Positions 48,501 to 52,240 of a stretch of DNA of 64,000 nt are shown here, in pieces. Position 1 is the first letter of the stretch. Every line of letters starts with the position of its first letter. Source of the stretch: Phoronis australis (taxonomy: Eukaryota > Phoronida > Phoronidae); assembly GCA_002633005.1 (NCBI GenBank), contig NMRA01000062.1:335022-399021 (forward strand), read 5' to 3'. The position numbers and the translations under genes were made by a program. The notes below the pieces were generated by a model. It searched no databases and was not told the origin of the DNA. It worked only from the letters and a program-made list of their open reading frames with translations.

Positions 48501-49551
48501 CTCCAGTGTATTGACCAAGGAACAATAGATGACCCATGTTGTTGATCTGATCAAAGGGTTTATATTGATAGCTTAACAGTTGTCATCAATAATTCACACA
48601 TCTGATTGTACTGTTTACACTTGATTATGTCTCCTATCCTCAGCTACACTGAACAGTGGTGAACATGTTGATGGAGTGGGTGCCAGCAAGGATGTGGCTG
48701 GTTAACATATACAATAAATCATAGCACTCTTCTAAAGATGAATCTCTATTCAGAGTTAATATTTATCCAACTCAAAATATCCTGTAAGGATTTTGTTAAA
48801 TAAAATGCCTAGTTTTCGTGTACCGAGTGATATGAGAATAAGACCGCTGTTTTGTAACAAAAATGTCTTGGGTTTTGCGAGTTAATTTGGCATAAAACCC
48901 AAACTAAGTGAATAATCAAAAATTTCTGACAGCGTTTTTGAGACATAACACAAAATTTTCATTTGATAAAAGTTTTAGTAAAATCGGCTGGGGGGTTATT
49001 TTGCTATGAACATACCTCGCTTGCACATGGAAATTTCGATTTAAAAATATGGTCACGTGACGATACTACAGACACAATGGTAAAAAGAATATTTTTAAAA
49101 TCCCCGAACTCTCTCCTTTCAGAAAATACAAACTTTTAATGGTTCACAAAGCATAGTTTTTTCTATGTCTGACTTAAGAGTTGAGGTCATTTACTAAGGT
49201 CCTAGATAACTTTAAAGGAGGTCGAATTGTACATCAGAAAAATGCCAGCAGAATTTTAAATACAAGGATTAGTCGTAAATAGATGAAAATAAAAATTACA
49301 ACTACAATGGGTGCAAAAAATCTGTTCAGACAAAAGTGCCCCCCCTCTTAAATCCGCCACTGATTTACCTGTAATCCATGTGGAATGGTGACCTTCTCAT
49401 ACTCCTCTCTTGGATGTTGGATCTTATCCAGGATAACATCCTGCACTGCTTTCCATGATTTGAATTTATAATATTTGTCACGAAACCTCTGTTGTTGTTC
49501 CGTGTCTTTATCAAACATAGAAAATCCAACACCTTTGGCCTGTATGGCCAT
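326..49551 (-). CDS. WD-repeat protein gene, WDR87/WDR97-like (33 coding exons, 3' end outside window)
   Basis: A spliced gene of about 1,206 codons, assembled by following phase from exon to exon. Residues about 62-700 carry WD-type strands ending in KVWSL, KVWRL, KVWEF, LKIWGL and IKIWD, enough for about two beta-propellers. After about residue 700 comes a non-WD tail: a helical stretch, a strongly basic block (about 814-880), an acidic serine-rich stretch (about 890-920), a proline-rich segment (about 930-1045) and a charged E/R/K helix (about 1093-1139). Long animal proteins with two propellers and a charged tail fit the WDR87/WDR97 group, which is linked to cilia and sperm tails. That assignment is inferred from architecture only. 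WD propellers normally act as protein-binding scaffolds; I see no enzymatic motif. The last visible exon ends in a GTGAGT donor, so the protein continues past the left edge. All junctions keep frame except coding exons 2 to 3, which are one base off. Confidence 0.85.
499..690 (-). repeat. 62 bp tandem repeat (3 copies) carrying the exon 33 acceptor
   Basis: AACTTCCCT.(C/A)GGCACCCAGGG followed by (C/T)CTAGAGA recurs at 503, 564 and 626. The first copy is the real exon start and its acceptor. The other two sit in the upstream intron (in transcript sense) and keep the CTAG acceptor core and A/T-rich tract. Confidence 0.85.
1771..2025. mobile_element. Short inverted-repeat DNA element, family CAGGGCTTGGAAT, copy 1
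   Basis: 255 bp, bounded by CAGGGCTTGGAAT and ATTCCAAGCCTTG. The interior is A-rich with AAAGAGGAAA motifs and matches copy 2 over most of its length, including TGTGTTGTAAAATTTAACT. Flanks TGTATC and TGTACC suggest a 6 bp target duplication. No transposase. Termini of this kind are seen in hAT-like elements; that class is tentative. Confidence 0.8.
2703..2842 (-). CDS. WD-repeat gene, coding exon 32 (charged helix)
   Basis: Residues about 1093-1139: KTDKLKKKRKS, then a single E/R/K-rich helix (DEERKRMEALKRAQEEKDRL and on) that should be a coiled coil or single alpha-helix. Acceptor CTAG, donor CTG|GTGAGG, phase 1 to 0. Confidence 0.84.
2843..3924. other. Intron 31-32: nothing recognised
   Basis: AT-rich intron sequence. 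The open frames of 60-130 codons read here have no domain, no splice support and no phase match. Confidence 0.5.
3925..4066 (-). CDS. WD-repeat gene, coding exon 31
   Basis: Residues about 1046-1093, ESVSPLMFEIDKRGVSDLEI followed by a polar K/P/S-rich stretch. Acceptor CTCTGCAG, donor A|GTAGGG, phase 0 to 1. Confidence 0.8.
5404..5520 (-). mobile_element. tRNA-derived SINE-like fragment
   Basis: On the minus strand TTGCTGGTTCGACCCCACA supplies a polymerase III B box, about 35 bases after GCATTAGAGTACCACCGCTGG, which resembles the anticodon-arm region of tRNA-derived SINEs. The tail holds GGCCGATAATCTCCCTTG. No intact tRNA cloverleaf is present. A similar GGGGGAGATAATCGGGCA stretch is at 6688-6705 beside coding exon 30. 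Confidence 0.5.
6240..6560 (+). repeat. Degenerate tandem repeat (GAACATGGAAGATGGCCCAAAA)
   Basis: At least seven imperfect units with GAACATGGAAGATG and CCCAAAAAA-type cores at irregular 25-60 bp spacing, about 160 bases from the exon 30 donor. Confidence 0.65.
6723..6824 (-). CDS. WD-repeat gene, coding exon 30 (probable GC donor)
   Basis: Residues about 1012-1045, starting CDEDDEFIDPYKKLGVKPSR. Acceptor CTCCACAG. The best end is CAG|GCAAGA, a GC-type donor that otherwise matches consensus. Reading on to a GT at GAG|GTAGCC would add 18 codons, but that stretch resembles the tail of a nearby SINE, so I prefer the GC site. Both ends are phase 0. Confidence 0.75.
7344..7452. repeat. 109 bp imperfect hairpin (TTGGGCTCTT arms)
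   Basis: The left arm (7344-7392) and right arm (7406-7452) pair through TGGTTATATTTGAGAA, CTAGC and CTTGGGCTCTT, with a 13-base loop. Small palindromic element or hairpin RNA; undecided. Confidence 0.65.
8610..8862 (+). repeat. Dispersed 250 bp repeat family, copy 1
   Basis: Shares with the copies at 27.6, 44.8 and 57.3 kb the segments AAAGAACTACTTTCACTGACC, TGATTTACAA and the end CCAAGCCCAAAATGA. The LINE at 8905 lies 40 bases downstream. Possibly a SINE or small DNA element; no coding content. Confidence 0.65.
8905..9836 (+). mobile_element. 5'-truncated non-LTR retrotransposon (LINE), reverse-transcriptase C-terminal end
   Basis: From 8911 the frame reads IGEFKYLGLILDPNLKFNMH, then TLYYCIIQPHIDYCLPVWG and VIQNRAARAILG, the thumb and downstream region typical of Jockey/CR1-type reverse transcriptases. 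A TAG at 9295-9297 interrupts the frame after CCIYRCING; the same frame resumes APAYLSSKFNSS and ends KVNVKKWL-stop at 9514-9516. A 3' UTR with a GGGCCCTCTTGG...GAAGAGGCCACCCTC stem follows, ending in an A-rich AATAAAATAA tail. The endonuclease and most of the polymerase are missing, so the copy is dead. It sits in an intron, in sense opposite to the host gene. Confidence 0.9.
10503..10573 (-). CDS. WD-repeat gene, coding exon 29 (71 bp)
   Basis: Residues about 988-1011, WVPNSVIRDLMNLSIPDPVL then EHK. Phase 1 to 0. It joins exon 28 directly to read PIAPDGWVPNSV. Acceptor GTTCAG, donor AAG|GTGTCC. Confidence 0.8.
11765..12034 (-). repeat. Degenerate tandem copies of the exon 28 donor region
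   Basis: GACTTACCATCAGGGGCAAT, the exon 28 end plus donor, has degenerate partners near 11772, 11823, 11899 and 11943, each followed by TTAGGGTTCATTTG-like sequence. Spacing is irregular (45-90 bp). Several copies keep the TTACC donor core. Confidence 0.7.
12035..12225 (-). CDS. WD-repeat gene, coding exon 28
   Basis: Residues about 924-988, including ADVVVSASRQVKKELGTPLV and the proline-rich RPYELDPLPVSQQELDAAKA. Acceptor ACGTAG, donor G|GTAAGT. Degenerate copies of this donor region are spread through the next 270 bases of intron. Confidence 0.84.
13263..13395 (-). CDS. WD-repeat gene, coding exon 27
   Basis: Residues about 880-924, basic start (EKRVKQALPSSKS), then acidic and serine-rich (DEGQSESDVASTDGDVVLSD), so probably disordered. 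Acceptor TTGCAG, donor AG|GTAAGA, phase 1 to 2. Confidence 0.82.
14390..14815 (+). repeat. 34 bp minisatellite (ATCATGAGTTATGAGGATT...)
   Basis: About ten units of ATCATGAGTTATGAGGATT plus ATCATGACAAGGGAT, decaying rightward. A LINE 3' end is inserted at 14463-14555. More degenerate relatives with ATCATGAC occur from about 13795. Confidence 0.85.
14463..14555 (-). mobile_element. Short LINE 3' end, same family as the copy at 8.9 kb
   Basis: Read on the minus strand: GGGCCCCCATGGAAAGCACG, a GGGTTACCCTCATTGTAAATAT segment, then a TAAATAAAATAAAAT tail. This matches the 3' UTR and tail of the 8.9-9.8 kb LINE. Only about 90 bases were inserted, inside a 34 bp minisatellite, so target duplications cannot be told from the repeat itself. 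Confidence 0.75.
14878..14985 (-). CDS. WD-repeat gene, coding exon 26
   Basis: Residues about 844-880, extremely basic (KAVAKRQASYTKRKTVRQIR, then LLRKSSS). It continues the basic block of the previous exon. Acceptor TTCTAG, donor G|GTACAA, phase 1 to 1. Confidence 0.76.
15683..15772 (-). CDS. WD-repeat gene, coding exon 25 (90 bp)
   Basis: Residues about 814-844, starting AEQRWTFLRRTMFILMAFKK. A basic amphipathic helix with bulky hydrophobics, of the kind that can bind calmodulin; that is inference. Phase 1 to 1, acceptor TTTGCAG, donor A|GTATGT. Confidence 0.8.
15773..17888. other. Intron 24-25: nothing recognised
   Basis: Over 2 kb with no repeat copy or exon that I could identify on either strand. 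Confidence 0.45.
17889..17966 (-). CDS. WD-repeat gene, coding exon 24 (78 bp)
   Basis: Residues about 788-814, including QKAKLERLRKALTLYVDPNT. Acceptor GTAG, donor G|GTTGGT (weak), phase 1 to 1. Confidence 0.8.
18711..18826 (-). CDS. WD-repeat gene, coding exon 23
   Basis: Residues about 749-788, starting FDPDTLDKLPSNLESRREYI and ending KELIEDPN. Acceptor TTTGAG, donor A|GTAAGA. Polar, helical, non-WD. Confidence 0.83.
19460..19704. mobile_element. CAGGGCTTGGAAT element, copy 2
   Basis: 245 bp with perfect 13 bp termini CAGGGCTTGGAAT and ATTCCAAGCCCTG. Its interior aligns with copy 1. It lies in the intron between coding exons 22 and 23. Confidence 0.82.
20822..22187. mobile_element. Fold-back element with long terminal inverted repeats
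   Basis: The arms are inverted copies of each other. The left arm (20822-21020) begins AAGGTTATCTAGGAC; the right arm (21975-22187) ends GATCCTAGATAACCTT. Shared internal blocks include CTCCTTTCAGAAAATATATA, AATAAAGACACA and the poly-purine region. A second inverted pair, GGTCGTCCGCC (21199) and GGCGGACGACC (21948), lies inside. The 780 bp middle is partly CpG-rich. No transposase is visible, so this is a non-autonomous or composite element. Confidence 0.75.
22997..23046 (-). CDS. WD-repeat gene, coding exon 22 (50 bp)
   Basis: Encodes EDIYEESVVFDHTLQL plus two bases of a Trp codon completed by the next exon. Acceptor TTTCAG, donor TG|GTGAGT. Phase fits both neighbours, which shows that the gene runs across the fold-back element between 20.8 and 22.2 kb. 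Confidence 0.75.
23127..23214 (+). repeat. Perfect 44 bp direct duplication
   Basis: AACCACACCCGAGTTGAGCA through CACCTACTAA occurs twice in a row (23127 and 23171) without a mismatch, about 80 bases from coding exon 22. The lack of divergence means it is recent or an assembly artefact. Confidence 0.85.
23215..26057. other. Intron 21-22: nothing but one CTCF-like core
   Basis: Nearly 3 kb without recognisable coding or repeat content, apart from a small ATTCTCACATCTCAAAA duplication near 24505 and a CCACCAGAGGGCATGC core at 25059. Confidence 0.45.
26058..26124 (-). CDS. WD-repeat gene, coding exon 21
   Basis: Residues about 710-732, SVNVERYLPLSRLERLVINN then IH, leaving the propeller for a helical segment. 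Acceptor ATTGCAG, donor CAT|GTGAGT, phase 2 to 0. Confidence 0.76.
27298..27333 (-). CDS. WD-repeat gene, coding exon 20 (36 bp)
   Basis: A micro-exon encoding DVAVSTHKKEI plus split codons at each end. Acceptor TTTCCAG and donor TG|GTGAGC are good, and phase 2 to 2 fits both neighbours. Confidence 0.72.
27408..27523 (-). CDS. WD-repeat gene, coding exon 19
   Basis: Residues about 660-698, starting IWDRSGQLVREMCFDGPVKG, completing one blade and opening the next (NERGDILVGYLSQI). Acceptor CTTCAG, donor TG|GTAAGT, phase 2. Confidence 0.88.
27583..27849 (+). repeat. Dispersed 250 bp repeat family, copy 2
   Basis: The most complete copy: ATTCTGGGCTGTGCTACTCA at one end, then GGTAATAAAACAAGTATCTT, CGTGATTTACAACCATCTGC, ending CAAGCCCAAAATGA. 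Located in the intron between coding exons 18 and 19. Confidence 0.7.
28975..29043 (-). CDS. WD-repeat gene, coding exon 18
   Basis: Twenty-three codons, ITGIDCSATLQIFLTVSEDS then SIK; with the next exon this makes a textbook blade end SEDSSIKIWD. Phase 0 at both ends. Confidence 0.86.
29529..29646 (-). CDS. WD-repeat gene, coding exon 17
   Basis: Residues about 597-636, a blade strand (KLQMFWVSSSEK) followed by a loop rich in G, D and P. Acceptor GTTTCAG, donor CCC|GTATGT, phase 0. Confidence 0.8.
30243..30310 (-). CDS. WD-repeat gene, coding exon 16
   Basis: Residues about 575-597, VTLTSHPIHICMLGATLAYS then AAR. Acceptor ATTGTAG, donor AAG|GTAAGG, phase 2. Confidence 0.8.
31073..31297 (-). 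CDS. WD-repeat gene, coding exon 15
   Basis: Residues about 500-574. It has a GH-like start (PLQAHGADVVHL) and the blade end RLLSCDSLNTLKIWGL. Acceptor CCTCAG, donor AAG|GTGATC, phase 0. The first bases of the exon and its acceptor are repeated twice upstream as an 88 bp tandem unit. Confidence 0.88.
31255..31510 (-). repeat. 88 bp tandem repeat (3 copies) carrying the exon 15 acceptor
   Basis: CATGGTGCA.(C)GCCAGGA.TTGACCAGGACAAT recurs at 31266, 31354 and 31442 with exact 88-base spacing. The first is the 5' part of coding exon 15 with its acceptor; the others lie in the upstream intron. Confidence 0.85.
31811..31924. repeat. Near-perfect 114 bp hairpin (inverted repeat, ~10 nt loop)
   Basis: The left arm (31811-31859) and right arm (31870-31924) pair over about 48 bases, including AAGTAAAAATAAAA and GCGTCGGTACT. 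The loop is about ATATGTACAT. Either a small palindromic element or a hairpin RNA precursor; no flanking feature decides. Confidence 0.75.
31965..32325. repeat. GC-rich degenerate tandem repeat near the exon 14 donor
   Basis: About eight imperfect units of 40-45 bp built on TTACTAACTGCCCCCAGTGA and GGGTCC. It ends about 35 bases from the coding exon 14 donor. The open frames it contains on both strands are products of the repeat. Confidence 0.6.
32361..32432 (-). CDS. WD-repeat gene, coding exon 14 (72 bp)
   Basis: Twenty-four codons ending ENLVFAGTKSGQ, the start of a WD blade. Acceptor CTTAAG, donor CAG|GTAAAT, phase 0. Confidence 0.8.
32700..33166 (-). repeat. 43 bp tandem repeat starting at the exon 13 donor
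   Basis: About ten units built on CTGAACCTGTTGCTCA and AGCTCATTTCACTATGTAAT, spacing 42-44 bases where measured. The unit next to the exon merges with the donor: on the minus strand GTAAGTGGTGAAATAAGCTC resembles the unit's AGTGAAATGAGCTC. Confidence 0.8.
33167..33267 (-). CDS. WD-repeat gene, coding exon 13
   Basis: Residues about 442-475, including VVFGCSTNPCVALHTLVVP and ending CLALLKR. Acceptor TTCCAG, donor AGG|GTAAGT, phase 0. A 43 bp tandem repeat begins at this donor. Confidence 0.82.
33654..33720 (-). CDS. WD-repeat gene, coding exon 12
   Basis: Residues about 420-442, VLQQITYDRKDNRVYALMNC and two more, a blade strand pair. Acceptor CCACAG, donor A|GTAAGT, phase 1. Confidence 0.8.
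34908..35222 (+). repeat. 51 bp minisatellite
   Basis: About six units of GAGAGGTAAGTTGGAGGTGG plus GCTTATACCACAGGGTGTGC plus TTATTTATACC. Because 51 is a multiple of three, one strand reads as a 17-residue protein repeat (PRGKLEVGLYHRVCLFI-like); I do not regard it as a gene. Confidence 0.8.
35316..35834. mobile_element. CAGGGCTTGGAAT element, copy 3 (longer interior)
   Basis: 519 bp with the same perfect termini, flanked on both sides by TAAAAT (probable target duplication). The interior is different and GC-richer than copies 1 and 2, with GCGGAAA motifs near the right end. No transposase domain could be read in it. It may be a longer family member from which the short copies were derived. 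Confidence 0.82.
35902..35976 (-). CDS. WD-repeat gene, coding exon 11 (75 bp)
   Basis: Twenty-five codons, starting DGGVRLMSPLTGDIITIIYP, a strand-turn-strand blade segment. Acceptor TCTGTAG, donor GAG|GTAGGT, phase 0. Confidence 0.82.
36890..36985 (-). CDS. WD-repeat gene, coding exon 10
   Basis: Thirty-two codons starting FYGMFANTNSEVERLCR and ending RIVVVAN, phase 0 at both ends, acceptor GTTACAG, donor AAT|GTAAGT. Confidence 0.82.
37404..37511 (-). CDS. WD-repeat gene, coding exon 9
   Basis: Residues about 327-362, with the blade ending GLQTVKVWEFNH. Phase 0 at both ends. Acceptor ATCTAG, donor CAC|GTGAGT. Confidence 0.82.
38297..38510 (-). CDS. WD-repeat gene, coding exon 8 (two WD repeats)
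   Basis: Residues about 255-326. It holds the two clearest WD repeats: FLTASKDGVIKVWSL, then HEFVAHSDQVTALDLHS (the GH-like start) followed by SASLDGTVKVWRL. Acceptor TTTGCAG, donor CTG|GTACCG. This exon alone establishes the WD assignment. Confidence 0.92.
39487..39623 (-). CDS. WD-repeat gene, coding exon 7
   Basis: Residues about 210-255, starting WVMDMKVDSTNKQVLLLTD: a typical blade with a hydrophobic strand, a polar turn and a second strand (SVYVVNYKTNRCTYYF). Donor GC|GTAAGT, phase 2. Confidence 0.85.
41173..41229 (-). CDS. WD-repeat gene, coding exon 6 (57 bp)
   Basis: Nineteen codons, IRNYLTPGSKFVFQVKKNE, phase 0 at both ends, with acceptor CTACAG and donor GAG|GTAGGT. Confidence 0.75.
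41376..42165 (-). repeat. 34 bp minisatellite starting at the exon 5 donor
   Basis: More than 20 units of CTCTAACTCCGCCCACTCCC plus ATCCACAGCCTACA, most perfect in the middle and decaying toward the exon. On the minus strand the unit reads GTAGGCTGTGGA and the exon 5 donor GTAGGTTACAGG, so the array appears to begin at the splice site. Confidence 0.9.
42166..42241 (-). CDS. WD-repeat gene, coding exon 5
   Basis: Residues about 165-190, ending GNGMVTSWKIEK, the end of a propeller blade. Acceptor TTTTCAG, donor AAG|GTAGGTTA. A 34 bp minisatellite begins at this donor and fills most of the following intron. Confidence 0.8.
43858..43961 (-). CDS. WD-repeat gene, coding exon 4
   Basis: Residues about 131-165, with the WD-like strand KFVAICKDMSLRLFGD. 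Acceptor TTTGCAG, donor TCTG|GTGAGTG, phase 2 at the end. Confidence 0.8.
44174..44221 (-). CDS. WD-repeat gene, coding exon 3 (48 bp)
   Basis: Sixteen codons, LDYGGKIVCDQRLRYQ, bounded by TAAG| and CAG|GTATGA. The acceptor has a poor pyrimidine tract, so this exon rests mainly on frame continuity with coding exon 4 and on the natural reading of the joined protein. Confidence 0.6.
44765..45022 (-). repeat. Dispersed 250 bp repeat family, copy 3
   Basis: Minus-strand copy: TTTTGCAGACAGTTGTAAAT at the left, AAGATAATTGCTTTATTACC and GTTTTGAACAGCCCAGCCAG at the right. Matches copies 2 and 4. Confidence 0.7.
45232..45389 (-). CDS. WD-repeat gene, coding exon 2
   Basis: Residues about 62-114, starting LIHSLRCPQN, with beta-strand-like segments (LLYVQTHSGP, NVWLLDKISD). 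Acceptor TTACAG. The donor reads ACC AA|GTGAGT, which leaves phase 2, but the next exon needs phase 0. A lost G in an original AAG|GTGAGT would restore both the frame and a consensus donor. Confidence 0.75.
45515..45720 (+). repeat. 41 bp tandem repeat (5 copies)
   Basis: Units of GGCAGACAACTAGAATTTCA plus TTTCTCACTTTTTTCATTAT at 45531, 45572, 45613, 45653 and 45696. About 130 bases upstream of coding exon 2 in transcript sense; no match to the exon edge. Confidence 0.8.
45721..48191. other. Intron 1-2, central part: diverged repeats only
   Basis: Contains a segment (46680-46790) that matches 40130-40260 (GACAACAGAAATTCCATTTTG-like and GGCATGGTTTG), and several copies of the CAAAAACGCTGTTAG core. 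No exon found. Confidence 0.5.
48192..48352. mobile_element. Short element with CAGGGGCGAATCC / GGCCACTG ends and a G18 tract
   Basis: The left end CAGGGGCGAATCCAGG and the right end CCTAAATCGGCCACTG are imperfect inverted repeats. Inside, an 18-base G run is mirrored by a C run near the other end. It resembles widespread CAGTGGCGGA-type miniature elements. Confidence 0.5.
48836..49235. repeat. Solo arm of the 20.8-22.2 kb fold-back element
   Basis: About 400 bp matching, in opposite orientation, the 20822-21175 arm: shared blocks include ATAAAACCCAAACT, GTGAATAATCAAAAAT, the CAGCGTTTTTGA core, GGTTATTTTGCTATGAA and CCTAGATAACTTTAAAGGAG. It shows that the arm has moved on its own. Confidence 0.75.
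49316..49362 (-). mobile_element. Terminal fragment of a CAGTGGCGGATTT-type element at a splice donor
   Basis: On the minus strand the coding exon 1 donor CAG|GTAAAT runs straight into CAGTGGCGGATTTAAGAGGG and a G tract. This terminus resembles that of the element at 48192-48352. Only about 45 bases remain. Confidence 0.55.
49369..49551 (-). CDS. WD-repeat gene, coding exon 1 (start codon)
   Basis: Residues 1-61, starting MAIQAKGVGF. The exon also holds 56 bases of 5' UTR (49552-49607) after a good acceptor. The segment is charged and helical (KYYKFKSWKAVQDVILDKIQ), with no WD strand yet. It ends CAG|GTAAAT in phase 0. The ATG is the first in frame after the acceptor. A repeat terminus begins only seven bases into the intron. 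Confidence 0.8.
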
Positions 49552-50222
49552 AGTGCCTTAAAGTTACTCTCAGCTTTGAAGTAACAACTTTATAAACGCC
49601 TCAAATTCTGAAATAAAAGCATTAAATCTCTCGTTAATGAACCACCTTTTAAAAACATCAGTTACAATCTAGCCTACAGCTGCATGAGGCAAATTCCTTC
49701 ACTGTTGGTAGTTCTGTCATGAATTGTCATGGAAAAATCATGATTAATTAAACAGATCACCTGATCATAGTCGCAACATAAAGAAGCTAGCATGTTGGGA
49801 ATAAGCTATTCATCGAGGAAGAGTAACTGCAGAAACTGCATGCTAGGTAACATAACTTAATAATACCAGGTCTCTGTAGGCGCTAAAAAGAAAACTGCGA
49901 CCTTTCAGAAACTCAATACAAACAAATTGTAAAGTCATCTGATTAAAAAAGTTTTTAAATCAGTTGGTCATAAGTAAATAAATGATTTTTAACATGTGGT
50001 TAAGTACTCTGTTAAGAGGATTGAATTTAATTAAATTATTTGTGAAGTTTGTAAAGAATCCAGCACACCAGTGGTCAGCTGATTGAGGTCCGCTATTCAG
50101 TTGAGGAAACTGAATTCTCTAAATCAGGGACCACTACTATCCTAGACTTAAAGAGTACCATTAAGTTACCCACTAGGACCACCAATTGAATGCAAACCCT
50201 GCCACCCGTCAGGCGACAGGGC

Positions 50223-50281
50223 CAGTGACCACCGTCTCTAGCTGGCCAGTACTAAGGAGTTCAACTGGACGGTGGTCACTG
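50223..50281. repeat. 14 bp perfect stem with 31 nt loop in the 5' UTR intron
   Basis: CAGTGACCACCGTC at 50223-50236 and its exact complement at 50268-50281. Part of a stretch full of CAGTCACC/TGGTCACTG motifs. Confidence 0.6.
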
Positions 50282-50609
50282 TCTAGCGAGTAGCGATAGT
50301 CGGTGGACGGCCAGCTACTAACTTGCCAACTAGTCACCATTCTGAACTCGAGCTATGCCAAACTCCTGCACCCTACACTTAGAATAGTTTAAAGCAAAGG
50401 CTCTGCTCCATTCCAGCTAAAATGAACAAAACAATTATCCGAAGCACTGTACAGTACTCAAACGGCTCATTTCTTCCTTCCAGGCTAAATCGCCAAATTG
50501 AAAACACCAGTGCCAGTGGCGGTGTCAGTGTCCGGTCCGACTGTAAGTCGCCACGACAAAAAGCAGACGAAATTACTTCAAGAGGAAATCTATCACGAAT
50601 GTTACTTAC

Positions 50610-50753
50610 AACCAACTTAATAATGCCAAAATCGTTCAAAACTCTGATATCTATTCAGTCCGGCTTCGCTACACATAAAACCTCTGAAAACTTCGCATCG
50701 ATTTCTGTCCTGTTTTCAACAAGTCGCCATGTGATTCTCTGTTATGGTACAAA
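50610..50753 (-). other. Putative untranslated first exon of the WD-repeat gene
   Basis: On the minus strand a GTAAGT donor follows base 50610. A matching acceptor (pyrimidine tract then CAG) precedes 49607, which opens the exon holding the ATG. The right boundary is only a guess, placed just below the CRE. The resulting 5' UTR intron is 50609-49608. No open reading frame in this stretch looks conserved. Confidence 0.4.
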
Positions 50754-50810
50754 TGACGTCATTTGATTGTGGCGCTGCGGCAGGCACGACGTCTGACGGA
50801 CAGGCGACAA
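50700..50810 (-). promoter_or_regulatory. Candidate promoter of the WD-repeat gene with a CRE palindrome
   Basis: A locally CpG-richer stretch lies just upstream of a plausible untranslated first exon. It contains the perfect cAMP-response palindrome TGACGTCA at 50754-50761. CREB/ATF-family factors bind this site and it is typical of core promoters; CREM-driven testis genes also use it. I see no TATA box. The position, about 1.2 kb upstream of the start codon with one intron between, makes sense, but no transcript evidence is available here. Confidence 0.45.
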
Positions 50811-51014
50811 ACTTTGGATTTTTAAAGCAATGATTTTTGACAAAAAATCAACGATGTTTCAATTGGGAAAAACTTTATCATACGATCCCAGAATAGCAAA
50901 GTACACTTGACGATTTTTGTCTACCTGAAATAACTGTCGGTTCAGTGAAATTCGAACAGTTTTACAACGTGGCCCAAACACGACTTATATGACACGAATA
51001 GGCATCATTGCATT

Positions 51015-51385
51015 GTTAAAAGGATAGTAAACCCTGATGATTTCAACCAGTCCTCGTTGTGTCACCTGCTAATGCATCATTGGTGTCAATCTTAAAAAAG
51101 TAAAAGCAGGAATCAACTAAAACTGTATACTTCGTACGTCACGGGTTGGATATTATTATTCTTGCTGGGTGGTCTTCCCTACAGTTGCCGTGTAATTTGT
51201 GAAAGCGTAGGTCACGCTTGACCGTTTGGCAAACTTTGAAAGGAGTTTTCAAATTTTCCTACAAACTTTTGAGGGTTGTCGAAGGTTACAGAGGATTATT
51301 TTATTTCACTTGAGAATTGGATTGGAAAGTGGTTTTTCTGTTCAATAGGCCAAAACTGGGTTTGGTATCCTTTTAATTGACTTAG
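51015..51385 (+). repeat. 370-400 bp repeat, first intergenic copy
   Basis: Shares with 51849-52240 the segments CTGCTAATGCATCATTGG, AAAGCGTAGGT, AAAGGAGTTTTCAAATT-like, GAGGGTTGTCGAAGGTTAC and TTGGTATCCTTTTAA. No coding content. Confidence 0.75.
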
Positions 51386-51848
51386 GAAATAGTTTAATTC
51401 TCGAACAGGAGATCTCGAATTGAACTTGTCCCGTATTTTCACGCGTTCAGTATGCCGCGTGAGCTGTCAGCTGACAGCGTTCCCTACATCAGGCGTAGCC
51501 AATGTCTCAGCTAACTGTCTGCACTGTTCCTTAATTAGGTCTCATTCCTCATTCCCAGTCCGACACCGTGAAATTTTGTTGAAATGAAAGAGGGAGGGGG
51601 GGGGGGCGAAGTCGAATAGGTTGTTACCCTCCTAATAATTTTTACTTCCCTATGTGGGCCTGCTAGTCCAAGACGTCTATCCAATGTGTTTTTCGGCAGT
51701 AAAACCTACAATACTATGGTGTGCTGACTTACGGCGTGTCTGGACTTTGATATGCTATTTGGGGTACATATGATACAGGTTTACCCGACAATTCCAGTAC
51801 GTCAAACTGCTCCGAAACATTGATTTCTAAAGTGAGAGGTGAAAATTA

Positions 51849-52240
51849 AAAGTTTACTAAACCCTGTTTTGATGATTCCTACTACTCGTTCTGTGGCCTG
51901 CTAATGCATCATTGGCGTCAATTTTCCAAGTTAAAGGTAGGACTCAAATAAAAACTCATACTCCCTATGTCACAGATTGGACATTATTGTCCTTGGCGGC
52001 TGGTCTTTCCCACAATAGCCATATACATATTCGCCAAAAGCGTAGGTTACGCTGTCCGTTTAACAGACTCTAAATGGAGTTTTCAAATTACCCCCCCCCC
52101 CCNNNCCCCCCCCCCCCAATTTTGACGGTTGTCGAGGGTTACACTGAGAACGTTATTTTGTTTCAAAGAACAGGATGGGAATGTCGTTTTTAGTTTCTGC
52201 TGATAGACCCAAACCGAGGTTGGTATCCTTTTAATGGCAA
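51849..52240 (+). repeat. 370-400 bp repeat, second intergenic copy, interrupted by an N gap
   Basis: Direct copy of 51015-51385. A poly-C tract with three Ns (52103-52105) sits where the first copy has TTCCTACAAAC, so the homopolymer length here is unresolved. Confidence 0.75.
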
